Source of the DNA: an uncultured Bacteroidales bacterium | GTDB lineage: Bacteria > Bacteroidota > Bacteroidia > Bacteroidales > UBA932 | Assembly: GCA_900319855.1 (NCBI GenBank) | Contig: ONQC01000009.1 | Coordinates: forward strand, 1-64,000 | Length of the DNA: 64,000 bases | Direction of reading: 5' to 3' | In this document: positions 9,942 through 18,872 of the stretch, one piece after another | Layout: each line of letters opens with the position of its first letter | Numbering within the stretch: the first letter of the stretch is position 1 | Notes under the pieces: model-generated | What the model was told of the DNA's origin: nothing | The model's input: the letters and a program-made list of their open reading frames with translations, nothing else | The model's database searches: none | Position numbers and translations under genes: made by a program

Positions 9942-9949
9942 TATTTTTG
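9942..9949 (+). promoter_or_regulatory. -7 element of capA-phoH
   Basis: TATTTTTG matches TAnnTTTG and lies 23 bases before the TTG start of the CapA-like gene. It is only 13 bases from the divergent TACATTTG element on the other strand, so the two polymerases would compete. Confidence 0.6.
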
Positions 9950-9972
9950 CGTGAACCATCACCAAAAAGTAC

Positions 9973-11067
9973 TTGAAAAACACGCTCCGCCTACTCCTCC
10001 CCTTCCTGCTGCTCGTGGCCGCTCCGGCCGCCCGGGCGCAAGTTTTGGAGAATATCTGGCGGGACCGCATCATGAACTTGCAGCCCCTCGGCGGGCAGCC
10101 CGACACCCTGACCATCGTCTTGATCGGAGATGTCATGATGCATGCCAGGCAGTTGGATTACGACTGCCGGACCTTCCTGGAGCCCATCCGCAGCCGCCTC
10201 GAAGCCGCGGACATCGCCATCGCCAACATGGAGTTCACCCTTGCGGGAGCGCCCTATTCGGGTTATCCTGCCTTTTCCGCCCCCGACGCCTATGCCGACT
10301 ATGTCGCCGATTGCGGCGTCGACGTGTTCCTGATGGCCAACAACCACATCCTCGACAAGGGGAGAACCGGTCTGCAGCGGACCTTGGGAAAATATCGTGC
10401 CATGGACCGCATCCGCTTCGCCGGCGCTGCCGAAACGCCGCAGGAAGATTCCCTGGCCTTCCCCCTGATGCTGACGGCCAAGGGCTTGCGCATCGCGCTG
10501 ATCAACACCACGTACGGTACCAATACCGGTGATCCCTCCGGCTGGCCGAAGGTCCACACCGAGGACAAGGCGGAAATCGCCGCCGCAGTCCGCAGGGCCC
10601 GCAACCTGGGAGCAGACTGGATCATCGCCCTGCCCCACTGGGGCCTGGAATATCAGCTCAAACACGCCGCCGGCCAGGAGAAAATGGCCCGCTGGCTGCA
10701 CGATGCGGGGGTCGATGCCGTCATCGGCGCCCATCCGCATGTCGTGCAGGACACCAGCCACATCGACCGGATGCCCGTCATCTATTCCATGGGGAATGCC
10801 GTTTCGAACATGAGCGCCCGGAACACCCGGCTCGAACTCATGGTCACCCTCCGCTTTACCAAGGACCGGTACCGCAACCTGGCCATGCTGGAGCCCGGGC
10901 TGGAATTCCTCTGGTGCACCCTGCCGGGCACGCTTACGGACAGTTACGCGACCATCGCGGTCAAAGACTATATCGGACGACGCGACCTCTGGAAGGATCC
11001 GTCGGATTATGACAACATGACGGCCACCCTCGCCAGGGTCGTGGCCGAGACAGGGATTGAATACTGA
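9973..11067 (+). CDS. CapA-family (PGA_cap) metallophosphoesterase-like protein
   Basis: 364-residue secreted or periplasmic protein with a signal peptide (hydrophobic 5-20, cleavage after ARAQ) and a PGA_cap/CapA domain related to calcineurin-like phosphoesterases. Visible landmarks are LIGDVMMH at about 48-55, IANMEFTL, MANNHILDKG and the late GAHPHVVQ near 250-258. Proteins of this family take part in poly-gamma-glutamate capsule handling, but many Bacteroidota members lie outside capsule loci, as here, and their substrates are unknown. The start is TTG at 9973, the only in-frame start that gives a complete signal peptide. phoH begins two bases after the stop. Confidence 0.85.
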   Translation: MKNTLRLLLPFLLLVAAPAARAQVLENIWRDRIMNLQPLGGQPDTLTIVLIGDVMMHARQLDYDCRTFLEPIRSRLEAADIAIANMEFTLAGAPYSGYPAFSAPDAYADYVADCGVDVFLMANNHILDKGRTGLQRTLGKYRAMDRIRFAGAAETPQEDSLAFPLMLTAKGLRIALINTTYGTNTGDPSGWPKVHTEDKAEIAAAVRRARNLGADWIIALPHWGLEYQLKHAAGQEKMARWLHDAGVDAVIGAHPHVVQDTSHIDRMPVIYSMGNAVSNMSARNTRLELMVTLRFTKDRYRNLAMLEPGLEFLWCTLPGTLTDSYATIAVKDYIGRRDLWKDPSDYDNMTATLARVVAETGIEY

Positions 11068-11069
11068 AC

Positions 11070-12026
11070 ATGAAGAAAACCATTACGTTGGAAGCCATGG
11101 ACCCCATCGAGATCTTCGGGGTCGGAAACAAAATCCTGGAAGAATTCTGCACCTATTTCCCGGGCCTGAAAGTCGTCGCCCGCGGGAACGAACTGATCGT
11201 AGAGGGAAAGAGTTCCCAGATCGAGGAATTCAACATCCGGTTCGGAGAACTGGTCGAACGCCGTCACCGCAAGATGAACCTGACCGTCTATGACGTGGAA
11301 GACATTTTCGACGGCGAGCATTCCGCCGGGAAGTTCCGCCTCAGCGGCGATGCCATCATCGTCCACGGAACGGACGGGAAACCCATCCGGGCCCGCAACA
11401 AGACCCAGCAGGAGATGGTCAAGGCCTACTTCGACAGTGATTTGATCTTTGCCGTCGGACCGGCCGGCACCGGCAAGACCTATGTTGCCATCGCCCTGGC
11501 CGTCAGGGCTTTGAAGAACCGCGAGATCAAACGGATCATCCTGACCCGGCCCGCCGTCGAAGCCGGCGAACGCCTGGGCTTCCTGCCCGGCGACCTCAAA
11601 GACAAGCTGGACCCGTACCTCCAGCCGCTGTACGACGCTCTCGGGGACATGATCCCGTCCAAACGCCTGCAGGAATTCATGACCGACGGCACCATCCAGA
11701 TCGCGCCGCTCGCCTATATGCGCGGCCGTACCCTGGACCGGGCCTGTGTCATCCTGGACGAAGCCCAGAATACCAACATCGGCCAGCTCAAGATGTTCCT
11801 GACCCGCATGGGTCCCAATGCCAAATTCATCGTCACCGGCGATGCCTCCCAGGTGGACCTTCCGAACAAGGAAGACTCCGGCCTGCTCAAGGGCATCGAC
11901 CTGCTCCGGGACATCAAAGGCATCTCCACCATCTTCTTCTCCAACGAAGACATCGTCCGGCATCCCCTGGTCGGCAAGATCGTCAAGGCCTTCGACAAGC
12001 GCCGGAAAGAGCAAGACGACAAATAA
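11070..12026 (+). CDS. phoH: PhoH family ATPase
   Basis: 318-residue cytosolic P-loop ATPase of the PhoH/PhoL type, with Walker A GPAGTGKT at about 130-137, Walker B VILDEAQN near 225-232, and a small N-terminal KH-like region before the ATPase core. PhoH proteins are linked to RNA metabolism and often pair with YbeY; no ybeY is seen here. The length fits the family. The start ATG 11070 follows the capA-like stop by two bases, so the genes are co-transcribed. A strong hairpin terminator follows directly. Confidence 0.93.
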   Translation: MKKTITLEAMDPIEIFGVGNKILEEFCTYFPGLKVVARGNELIVEGKSSQIEEFNIRFGELVERRHRKMNLTVYDVEDIFDGEHSAGKFRLSGDAIIVHGTDGKPIRARNKTQQEMVKAYFDSDLIFAVGPAGTGKTYVAIALAVRALKNREIKRIILTRPAVEAGERLGFLPGDLKDKLDPYLQPLYDALGDMIPSKRLQEFMTDGTIQIAPLAYMRGRTLDRACVILDEAQNTNIGQLKMFLTRMGPNAKFIVTGDASQVDLPNKEDSGLLKGIDLLRDIKGISTIFFSNEDIVRHPLVGKIVKAFDKRRKEQDDK

Positions 12027-12055
12027 AAAAAGGGACGCCGAGGCGTCCCTTTTTC
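12027..12055. terminator. Bidirectional terminator between phoH and the TPR gene
   Basis: Stem AGGGACGC / GCGTCCCT with a four-base loop, preceded by seven A and followed by six T. The A and T runs flank a symmetric stem, so it works as an intrinsic terminator on both strands for the convergent phoH and TPR-protein genes. Confidence 0.93.
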
Positions 12056-12074
12056 ATTGATATTCAATCGCTGA

Positions 12075-13367
12075 CTAGCGGTTGGCTTCGACGATGGCGT
12101 TGTACTTGTTGTAACCTTCCATGTACTTCGGATCCGCATCGCGGAAGCGGTAGAAGGCCTGCTTGAGGTACTCGGCGATGGAAGCCTTGATGCTGTCGTC
12201 CTTGGTCAGCTCGAAAGCCTTTTCGAACGGATCGATGCAGCTCTTGAGGTCCTTTTCGAACTCCTCAACGAGGGCCATGTACTTGGTGTCATCAAGCTCT
12301 TCCTGGGCCTTGGTCTGGACATCGATGGCCATGTTGTAGAACATGATGCCTTCGCCGATGTAACCATACTCGTAGCCAGGCTGGATCTCAGCGCACTTCT
12401 CATAAGCCTTGACAGCTTCGTCATACTGCTTGAGCTGGGTGCGGATGTTGCCTTCGACATAGTAGAGGGAAGCATTGGTCGGCTCATTCTTCTTGGCCTG
12501 GTCGAGCAGTCCGAAGAGCTTCTCCGGATCCTCGTTGTTGGCCAGGTAGTAGTTGATCAGGCCGATCAGGATGCTCTGGCTCTGCGGGAACTTGGTGAAA
12601 CCTTCTTCAAGGGCCTTCTTCTGGCCTTCGGCGTCACCGAGATTGGACTTGACGTCCGCAACCTTGGCATAGACGTCGCCGCCGTCGCCATAGTAACCGA
12701 CAGCAAGGCACTGGTCGAAGAACTTACCGGCACGGGCGTAGTCCTGGGCAAGATGGGCGGTGAAACCGGCGTTGTAGACGGAGCTGGTGTCCAGCTTGGA
12801 GAGCGGGGCGGTTCCGGCGACCTGGGCGGCCTTCTCGAAGGCCTTGCTGGCCTCGGCATAGTTCCCGAACTGATAAGCATTGTACGCCTCGTTGACAAGC
12901 TTGCTGGAGATATTGTCCAGCGCGGTCGAAACGGTCTTGGCGGTCTTGTTGTCCATCTCATAGGTCTTGACATAGGCTTCGACAGCCTTTTCCAGGGCAT
13001 TTTCAGCCAGAGGCTTGGTCACCTCGATCAGGGCGACGTTACCGGCACCGTTGACATAGATGTTCTTGTCCGCGTAGACAAGCTTGGTCATCTGCTCACC
13101 GTTGACCTCGGCGGCCTGCTCGGACATCGGCTTCTCGGTTACGAGATTGCGCGGCCAGCCCGGCTGAACGCCACCGGTCGGGGCGTCGTACGCATTGACA
13201 TACGCCTCGCCCAGCTTCTGCCAAACGGCGGCCTTGGTGTTCTTTTTGACGTTCTGGGCCGCAGCTTCGGCAGCGGCCAACGCCTTCTTGGCGGCCTCAG
13301 GCTTAACCTGGGCAGTTGCAACCTGGACGGATGCAATCAGCGCCAACGCGAAAAGGATTCTTTTCAT
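12075..13367 (-). CDS. Secreted tetratricopeptide-repeat protein
   Basis: 430-residue protein with an N-terminal signal peptide (MKRILFALALIASVQVATAQ) and several TPR-like helical repeats between about 160 and 400, for example FGNYAEASKAFEKAAQ, AQDYARAGKFFDQCL and LKQYDEAVKAYEKCAEIQPGY. TPR repeats are protein-binding scaffolds, and this one should sit in the periplasm. It begins 26 bases after gyrA, probably in the same transcript. That pairing is common in Bacteroidales, but no functional link to DNA topology is known. Exact partner unknown. Confidence 0.85.
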   Translation of the reverse strand: MKRILFALALIASVQVATAQVKPEAAKKALAAAEAAAQNVKKNTKAAVWQKLGEAYVNAYDAPTGGVQPGWPRNLVTEKPMSEQAAEVNGEQMTKLVYADKNIYVNGAGNVALIEVTKPLAENALEKAVEAYVKTYEMDNKTAKTVSTALDNISSKLVNEAYNAYQFGNYAEASKAFEKAAQVAGTAPLSKLDTSSVYNAGFTAHLAQDYARAGKFFDQCLAVGYYGDGGDVYAKVADVKSNLGDAEGQKKALEEGFTKFPQSQSILIGLINYYLANNEDPEKLFGLLDQAKKNEPTNASLYYVEGNIRTQLKQYDEAVKAYEKCAEIQPGYEYGYIGEGIMFYNMAIDVQTKAQEELDDTKYMALVEEFEKDLKSCIDPFEKAFELTKDDSIKASIAEYLKQAFYRFRDADPKYMEGYNKYNAIVEANR

Positions 13368-13393
13368 AATGTTCTGTTATTTCGGTTATTGAT

Positions 13394-15931
13394 TTATTCC
13401 TGCGTGGGGGTTTCTGCTGCAGCCTGCCCGTCGGTCAGGGGTTCCTCTGCCTCCTCCTGTTTGTCGACGAGGGAAACGGCCGCGATCGCGTCGCCTTCCT
13501 TGATGTTGATGAGCCGCACCCCCTGGGTCGCCCTTCCGGCTACCTTGATGGTGCTGACTTCCATGCGGATCGTGAGGCCGGAACGGTTGATGATCATGAG
13601 CCCATTCTCATCCGTAACGTTCTTGATGGCCACCACCTTGCCAGTCTTGTCAGTGATGTTGAGGGTTTTGACACCCTTGCTGCCGCGGTTGGTCTTGCGG
13701 TACTCGTCAAAGTCGGTACGCTTGCCATAGCCATGTTCACTGACAACAAGTACGGTATGTGCACCGGCATCCTCCGCCTGCGGATCGTAGGCAATGGCGC
13801 CGATTACTTCATCGTCTTCTTCAATATTGATGCCACGGACGCCGGAGGCGGTCCGTCCCATCGGGCGGGTGTCGGATTCATCGAAGCGGACGCAGCGTCC
13901 GTTGCGGGCAGCGATCAGGACCTCGTTGCGGCCGTTGGTCAGCAACGCATCGAGCAATTCATCGCCCTCGCGGATGGTCACGGCATTGATGCCGTTGGCG
14001 CGCGGACGGGAATACGCCTCGAGGGTGGTCTTCTTGATGATGCCCCGCTTGGTGAAGAGCATCACGTAGTTGTTCTCGATGAACTCCTGGTCATTCAGGT
14101 TCCGGACATTGAGGATCGCCTTGATCTTGTCGTCCGGGATGTTGAGGAGGTTCTGGATGGCGCGGCCCTTGGAGGCGCGGGCGCCTTCCGGGATCTCATA
14201 GACCTTGAGCCAGTAGCAGCGGCCGCTTTCCGTGAAGAAGAGCAGGGTCGAGTGCATGTTGGCGACGTAGATGTGGTCGATGAAGTCGGCGTCACGGGTG
14301 GCGCTGCCCTTCATACCCACGCCGCCACGGCTCTGGGTGCGGTACTCGGTCAGGGAGGTACGCTTGATGTAGCCGAGGTGGGACAGGGTGATGACCACGT
14401 CCTCGTCGGCATAGAAGTCTTCCGGATTGAATTCGTCGGCGCTCAGGGTGATCTCGGTGCGGCGCTTGTCGCCGTACTTCGCCTTCAGCTCGAGGGTCTC
14501 GTCCTTGACGATCTTCATCTGCAGGTCGTAACTGCCGAGGACTTCGTTGCAGTAGGCGATGAACTTCTCGAGTTCGTCGTACTCGGCCTGGAGCTTCTCG
14601 CGCTCGAGTCCGGTCAGCTGGCGCAGGCGCATTTCCACGATGGCGGTCGCCTGGGCCTCGGTGAAACCGAAGGTCTGCATGAGCTCGGCCTTGGCCTCGT
14701 CCACGCTCTTGGAGGCACGGATGATCCGGATGATCTCGTCGATCACGTCGATGGCCTTGAGCAGGCCTTCCAGGATGTGGGCCCGCTTCTGGGCCTTTTC
14801 CAGGTCGAACTTGGTCCGGCGGACGATGACCTCGTGGCGGAAATCCACGAACACCTTCAGGATGTCCTTGAGGCTCATGGTCATCGGACGTCCCTTGACC
14901 AGGGCGACGTTGTTGATCGAGAAGCTGGACTGGAGTTCGGTGTATTTGAAGAGCGTGTTCAGCACGACGTTGGAATTCGCGCCCTGCTTGACGCGGATGA
15001 CGATGCGGAGGCCCTCACGGGAGCTCTCGTCATTGATGTACGTGATGCCGTCCAGGCGCTTGTCTTCGACCATCTGGCCGATCTTCTCGATCATGGCGCG
15101 CTTGTTGACCATATACGGAATCTCGGTCACGACGATGGTCTCACGGCCGTTGTCAGCCACCTCGATCTCGGTCTTGGCGCGGACGACGATGCGGCCGCGG
15201 CCGGTCTCATAGGCTTCCTTGATGCCGGAAATGCCCTGGATGATGCCGCCGGTCGGGAAATCAGGTCCCTTGATGTACTGCATCAGTTCCTCGGTGGTGA
15301 TCTCCGGGTTGTCGATATAGGCGCAGATCGCGTCGCAGCATTCGCTCAGGTTGTGCGGGGCCATGTTCGTGGCCATACCGACCGCGATACCCGCGGAACC
15401 GTTGAGCAGCAGCAGCGGAGCCTTGGTCGGAAGGACCGTCGGCTCTTCGATCGTATCGTCGAAGTTCAGCGTGAAGTCTACCGTATTCTTGTCCAGGTCG
15501 GCCAGTACCTCTTCGGTCATCTTGTCCAGTTTGGCCTCGGTGTATCGCATGGCCGCGACCGGGTCGCCGTCCATGGAACCGAAGTTGCCCTGACCCCAGA
15601 CCAGCGGATAGCGCTGGTTCCAGTTCTGGGCGAGACGGGCCATGGCGTCATAAACGCTGGAGTCGCCGTGCGGGTGGAACTTACCCAGGACTTCACCGAC
15701 GATTCTCGCGGATTTCTTGGTCTGGCCGGAATAGCTCAGACCCAGGCCATCCATTCCGAACAGGACCCTGCGCTGGACGGGTTTCAGACCGTCACGGGCG
15801 TCCGGAAGCGCACGGGACACGATGACGGACATCGAGTAATCGATGTACGCCGAGCGCATCTCCTGGTCGATGTTGACCTGCTCGATGATACCGCCGCCCG
15901 AAACCTGTTCGTTCTTCTCTTCAATTTCCAT
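13394..15931 (-). CDS. gyrA: DNA gyrase subunit A
   Basis: 845-residue type IIA topoisomerase subunit that cuts and rejoins DNA to introduce negative supercoils with GyrB. The catalytic tyrosine is in AAMRYTE at about 130. The quinolone-resistance-determining stretch [10 protein letters not shown] lies at 86-95, with Ser91 and Asp95 at the positions of E. coli Ser83 and Asp87, so both common resistance positions carry the sensitive residue. The C-terminal domain has beta-pinwheel repeats, with a GyrA-box-like RTASGVRG. The start MEIEEKNEQ follows a short leader with a TAAATTTG promoter. The TPR gene follows in the same direction. Confidence 0.97.
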   Translation of the reverse strand: MEIEEKNEQVSGGGIIEQVNIDQEMRSAYIDYSMSVIVSRALPDARDGLKPVQRRVLFGMDGLGLSYSGQTKKSARIVGEVLGKFHPHGDSSVYDAMARLAQNWNQRYPLVWGQGNFGSMDGDPVAAMRYTEAKLDKMTEEVLADLDKNTVDFTLNFDDTIEEPTVLPTKAPLLLLNGSAGIAVGMATNMAPHNLSECCDAICAYIDNPEITTEELMQYIKGPDFPTGGIIQGISGIKEAYETGRGRIVVRAKTEIEVADNGRETIVVTEIPYMVNKRAMIEKIGQMVEDKRLDGITYINDESSREGLRIVIRVKQGANSNVVLNTLFKYTELQSSFSINNVALVKGRPMTMSLKDILKVFVDFRHEVIVRRTKFDLEKAQKRAHILEGLLKAIDVIDEIIRIIRASKSVDEAKAELMQTFGFTEAQATAIVEMRLRQLTGLEREKLQAEYDELEKFIAYCNEVLGSYDLQMKIVKDETLELKAKYGDKRRTEITLSADEFNPEDFYADEDVVITLSHLGYIKRTSLTEYRTQSRGGVGMKGSATRDADFIDHIYVANMHSTLLFFTESGRCYWLKVYEIPEGARASKGRAIQNLLNIPDDKIKAILNVRNLNDQEFIENNYVMLFTKRGIIKKTTLEAYSRPRANGINAVTIREGDELLDALLTNGRNEVLIAARNGRCVRFDESDTRPMGRTASGVRGINIEEDDEVIGAIAYDPQAEDAGAHTVLVVSEHGYGKRTDFDEYRKTNRGSKGVKTLNITDKTGKVVAIKNVTDENGLMIINRSGLTIRMEVSTIKVAGRATQGVRLINIKEGDAIAAVSLVDKQEEAEEPLTDGQAAAETPTQE

Positions 15932-15981
15932 AAAATCTTTCTCTTCAATGGGGTGCGATTTGCACCATACACTTAAACATG

Positions 15982-15989
15982 CAAATTTA
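15982..15989 (-). promoter_or_regulatory. -7 element of gyrA
   Basis: The minus strand reads TAAATTTG, matching TAnnTTTG, about 50 bases upstream of the gyrA start. The leader between them holds a small hairpin, GGTGC with a five-base loop and GCACC, at 15952-15966. Confidence 0.65.
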
Positions 15990-16060
15990 CTAAAAAATAT
16001 CGACAGTCACAAATCCTGATACCTATTAAAAGGGAATTTCCCGAATCCGGATTTATTTAT

Positions 16061-16068
16061 TACTTTTG
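16061..16068 (+). promoter_or_regulatory. -7 element of the clpC/clpA-like gene
   Basis: TACTTTTG matches TAnnTTTG and lies 19 bases before ATG 16088, divergent from the gyrA promoter. Confidence 0.6.
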
Positions 16069-16087
16069 TCTGATTGAACAAGTACAC

Positions 16088-18424
16088 ATGGACATCAAAG
16101 TATCCGAAGAACTCAACGGCATCATCACCTATGCCCGCGAGGAAGCCCTGCGGACCGGCAGCTACGGCATCGGCCCTGACCACCTGTTCCTGGGCATCCT
16201 TCGCCACGAAGAAAACAACGCCTTTCGCGCCCTGCAAGGACTGGAAGTCGACACGGCCCAGTTGAAAAAATTCATCGACAGCCGCGTCTTCACCAACGAA
16301 CAGATTCCCTACTCCGAACTGGAGCATATCCAATTCTCCCGCGGGGCACAGAATGTCCTGAGCCTCACCATCATGGAGGCGACGCGCGTCCGGTCGAACG
16401 AGGCTTCCTCCCAGCACCTGCTGCTGGCCCTCTGCCGCACGACCGGCAGTTACGGCCAGGCTTTCCTGCGGAGCATCGGCGTGGATTACGGACGCATCCT
16501 CTCCTGGATGGAGAAAGACGGGATGCTGGGGGTCGTCCGCCAGGACAGCCCGCAGCAGAACGGATCGGATGAAGACGAAGACGAAGAAGACGGCGGCGCG
16601 CCGCAGCAGCCTTCCGCCGGCAAGAAAGACGAACTGGACGAGTTCGCCTATGACCTGACCCAGGCGGCCCGGGAGGGCAAACTGGACCCGGTCGTGGGCC
16701 GCGAGACGGAAATCAGCCGCGTCATCGAAATCCTCGGCCGCCGCAAGAAGAACAACCCGATGCTCATCGGAGAGCCCGGCGTGGGCAAATCCGCCATCGT
16801 CGAAGGCATCGCCCTGCGCATCGCCTCCGGGGACATCTCCCCCGTCCTGGCCAAGAAGCGGATCCTGTCGCTGGACATCGCTTCCGTGGTGGCCGGCACC
16901 AAGTTCCGCGGCGACTTCGAGAAGCGGGTCAAGACCATCATCAAGACCGCGAGCGAGAACCCGGACATCATCCTGTTCATCGATGAGTTCCATACCATCG
17001 TCGGCGCCGGCGGCGCCCAGGGCAGCCTGGATGCGGCCAACATGCTCAAGCCGGCCCTCGCCCGCGGCGAGATCCAGTGCATCGGCGCCACGACCATGAA
17101 CGAATTCACCAAGATCGTCGAGAAAGACGGAGCCCTCGACCGGCGCTTCCAGCGGATTGTCGTCGAGGCGACCGACGTGGCCCAGAGCATCGAGATCCTC
17201 AAGAAGCTGCGCACCAACTACGAAGACTTCCACCAGGTCAAATATACCGACGATGCCATCGAGGCCTGCGTGCGGCTGACCGACCGGTACATCATGGACA
17301 AGTCATTGCCTGACAAGGCGATCGATGCTATGGACGAAGCCGGTTCCATGGTCCGGATCAAAGGAGCCGTCAAAACCGTCACCGCCGACGACATCGCCAC
17401 GGTCGTATCCAAGATCACGGGCATCCCTGCCGGCAAGGTCGCCGAGTCCGAGGCAGGCCGCCTGATGAAGATGGCGGACCGGCTCAAGGGCCGGATCATC
17501 GGCCAGGACGAGGCCATCGCCACCGTCGTCTCCGCCATCCGGCGCAACCGCGCCGGCCTCAAGGACCCGGGCCGTCCGATCGGATCCTTCCTTTTCTTCG
17601 GTCCGACCGGCGTGGGCAAGACCCAGCTGGCCAAGTGCCTGGCCGAATACCTGTTCGACTCCGAGGAGAACATCGTCCGCATCGACATGAGCGAATACAT
17701 GGAGAAATTCTCCGTCTCGCGGCTGATCGGTGCGCCTCCGGGCTATGTGGGATATGAAGAAGGCGGCCAGCTCAGCGAGCGGGTGCGCCGCAAACCCTAC
17801 TGCGTCGTGCTCCTCGATGAGATCGAAAAGGCCCATCCGGATATCTTCAACCTGCTGCTGCAGGTGCTCGACGACGGCCGGCTGACCGACAGCGAAGGCC
17901 GCACGGTAAGTTTCAAGAACACCATCGTCATCATGACTTCCAACGTGGGCAGCCGCGACATGGAGCAGTATGGCAACGGCCTGGGCTTCGCCACCGCCGG
18001 GCGCAACGTCGAACGCGACCGCCAGAGCGTCCTGGAGAAAGCCGTCAAGAAGGTCTTCCCGCCGGAATTCATCAACCGCGTCGACGAACAGGTTTTCTTC
18101 AATACGCTGTCCAAGGAGGACATCGAGAAGATCATCGACATCGAGCTCAAGGACCTGAAGGCCAGGGCCGAAGAGGCAGGCTACAAACTCAATGTGACCC
18201 CGTCCGCCAAACGGCTCGTCGCCGAAGCCGGCTACGACCCCGCCTTCGGTGCCCGTCCGCTCAAACGCGCCGTCATGCGCTACATCGAGGACCCCGTCTC
18301 CGAGTTCATCCTCTCCGACCGCATGCTCCGCCGCCCCAAGGCAGAAGCCGGCACCCTCCGCACCCTCAAAGTCGGCCTCACCCCCGACAAAGACAATACC
18401 CTCGTCACCCTGAAGGAAGACTAG
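16088..18424 (+). CDS. ClpA/ClpC-type AAA+ unfoldase without middle domain
   Basis: 778-residue Hsp100 unfoldase that feeds substrates to ClpP. Domains: double Clp-N repeat (1-150), an acidic linker (DEDEDEE, about 160-170), AAA+ module 1 with Walker A GEPGVGKS near 232, AAA+ module 2 with Walker A GPTGVGKT near 505, and a D2-small domain. The loop GNGLGFATAG near 630 is the expected LGF-type ClpP-binding motif. The coiled-coil middle (UVR) domain expected between DEAGSMVRI and ITGIPAGKV in ClpC is missing: only about 15 residues join them. The protein is therefore ClpA-like in layout, although Bacteroidota usually carry ClpC. The adaptor is unknown; no clpS is seen next to it. Confidence 0.92.
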   Translation: MDIKVSEELNGIITYAREEALRTGSYGIGPDHLFLGILRHEENNAFRALQGLEVDTAQLKKFIDSRVFTNEQIPYSELEHIQFSRGAQNVLSLTIMEATRVRSNEASSQHLLLALCRTTGSYGQAFLRSIGVDYGRILSWMEKDGMLGVVRQDSPQQNGSDEDEDEEDGGAPQQPSAGKKDELDEFAYDLTQAAREGKLDPVVGRETEISRVIEILGRRKKNNPMLIGEPGVGKSAIVEGIALRIASGDISPVLAKKRILSLDIASVVAGTKFRGDFEKRVKTIIKTASENPDIILFIDEFHTIVGAGGAQGSLDAANMLKPALARGEIQCIGATTMNEFTKIVEKDGALDRRFQRIVVEATDVAQSIEILKKLRTNYEDFHQVKYTDDAIEACVRLTDRYIMDKSLPDKAIDAMDEAGSMVRIKGAVKTVTADDIATVVSKITGIPAGKVAESEAGRLMKMADRLKGRIIGQDEAIATVVSAIRRNRAGLKDPGRPIGSFLFFGPTGVGKTQLAKCLAEYLFDSEENIVRIDMSEYMEKFSVSRLIGAPPGYVGYEEGGQLSERVRRKPYCVVLLDEIEKAHPDIFNLLLQVLDDGRLTDSEGRTVSFKNTIVIMTSNVGSRDMEQYGNGLGFATAGRNVERDRQSVLEKAVKKVFPPEFINRVDEQVFFNTLSKEDIEKIIDIELKDLKARAEEAGYKLNVTPSAKRLVAEAGYDPAFGARPLKRAVMRYIEDPVSEFILSDRMLRRPKAEAGTLRTLKVGLTPDKDNTLVTLKED

Positions 18425-18456
18425 CGAAAAATATAATATTGTAATTATCAATTGCT

Positions 18457-18500
18457 TAGCGGCATTTCATGTAGTAATTATGTTACATGACATGCCGCTA
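18457..18500. repeat. 44-base near-perfect palindrome
   Basis: Arms 18457-18473 and 18484-18500 (TAGCGGCAT... and ...ATGCCGCTA) pair over 17 bases with one mismatch around a loop of about ten bases. No T-tract follows on either strand, so it is not a classical terminator. It lies 32 bases after the clp-type stop codon and could stabilise the 3' end of that mRNA or be part of a repetitive extragenic element. Confidence 0.75.
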
Positions 18501-18617
18501 GATAATTCATAGTCAGCATTATACATTTCTTGCCTCGAACCTCGGAAAAAGAACGAGGAAATCCGGTCGCACACAAATGCCAGATCAATGCCGTTCGAAG
18601 CTACGCTGCGAAGCCGA

Positions 18618-18726
18618 GAGGACGGTGGCGAAGGTGTGGCCGCCCGCGGCCCCATGAGCGGGTGGCACGAGCGAAGCGAGTGACGGGACGTAGGCGCGCA
18701 GCGCCGAAGCCTTCGCCACCGTCCTC
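18618..18726. repeat. 17-base perfect inverted repeat enclosing nested hairpins
   Basis: Arms 18618-18634 and 18710-18726 (GAGGACGGTGGCGAAGG and its exact complement) enclose 75 bases. Inside are GGCCGC/GCGGCC at 18638-18651 and GGCGC/GCGCC with a GCA loop at 18693-18705, plus the stable mini-hairpin core GCGAAGC near 18671. The layout is a multi-branched foldable unit. It could be a structured RNA, a fold-back repeat or a dispersed extragenic element; one window cannot decide. Confidence 0.7.
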
Positions 18727-18804
18727 CCGCGCAGCAGCGACACACAGAGCGGAAGCGAACGTAAGCCGCGCAGCAGCGATACACAGAGCGGAAGCGAACG
18801 CAAG
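18727..18804. repeat. Two tandem copies of a 39-base repeat
   Basis: Copies 18727-18765 and 18766-18804 differ at only two positions. Each starts CCGCGCAGCAGCGA and contains AGAGCGGAAGCGAAC. They follow directly on the right arm of the 17-base inverted repeat, and a short decayed third start (ccgggcgcgg) follows at 18805. Confidence 0.85.
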
Positions 18805-18859
18805 CCGGGCGCGGCGGAGGAATGCGGGGCGAAGATTTGCATTTGCGTTTGGAGTGGCG

Positions 18860-18867
18860 TATCTTTG
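18860..18867 (+). promoter_or_regulatory. -7 element of the HAD phosphatase gene
   Basis: TATCTTTG matches TAnnTTTG and ends only five bases before ATG 18873. It fixes that ATG as the start and predicts a leaderless or nearly leaderless mRNA. Confidence 0.7.
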
Positions 18868-18872
18868 CCTAT

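Larger units (their letters stand above)
18425..18872. other. Gene-free stretch of palindromes and repeats
   Basis: 448 bases between the clp-type gene and the HAD gene with no credible coding region. It is AT-rich at first and then sharply GC-rich. It holds a 44-base near-perfect palindrome, a 17-base inverted repeat enclosing at least two small perfect hairpins, and two copies of a 39-base repeat, described separately. A 105-codon minus-strand frame crosses the area, but its Cys/Arg-rich repetitive translation looks like read-through of the repeats. Confidence 0.8.

Noticed and set aside
18467-18784. 105-codon minus-strand frame in the repeat region
   Set aside because: Cys/Arg-rich, contains the direct repeats and inverted-repeat arms, has no promoter and no recognisable domain; better explained by the repeat structure.
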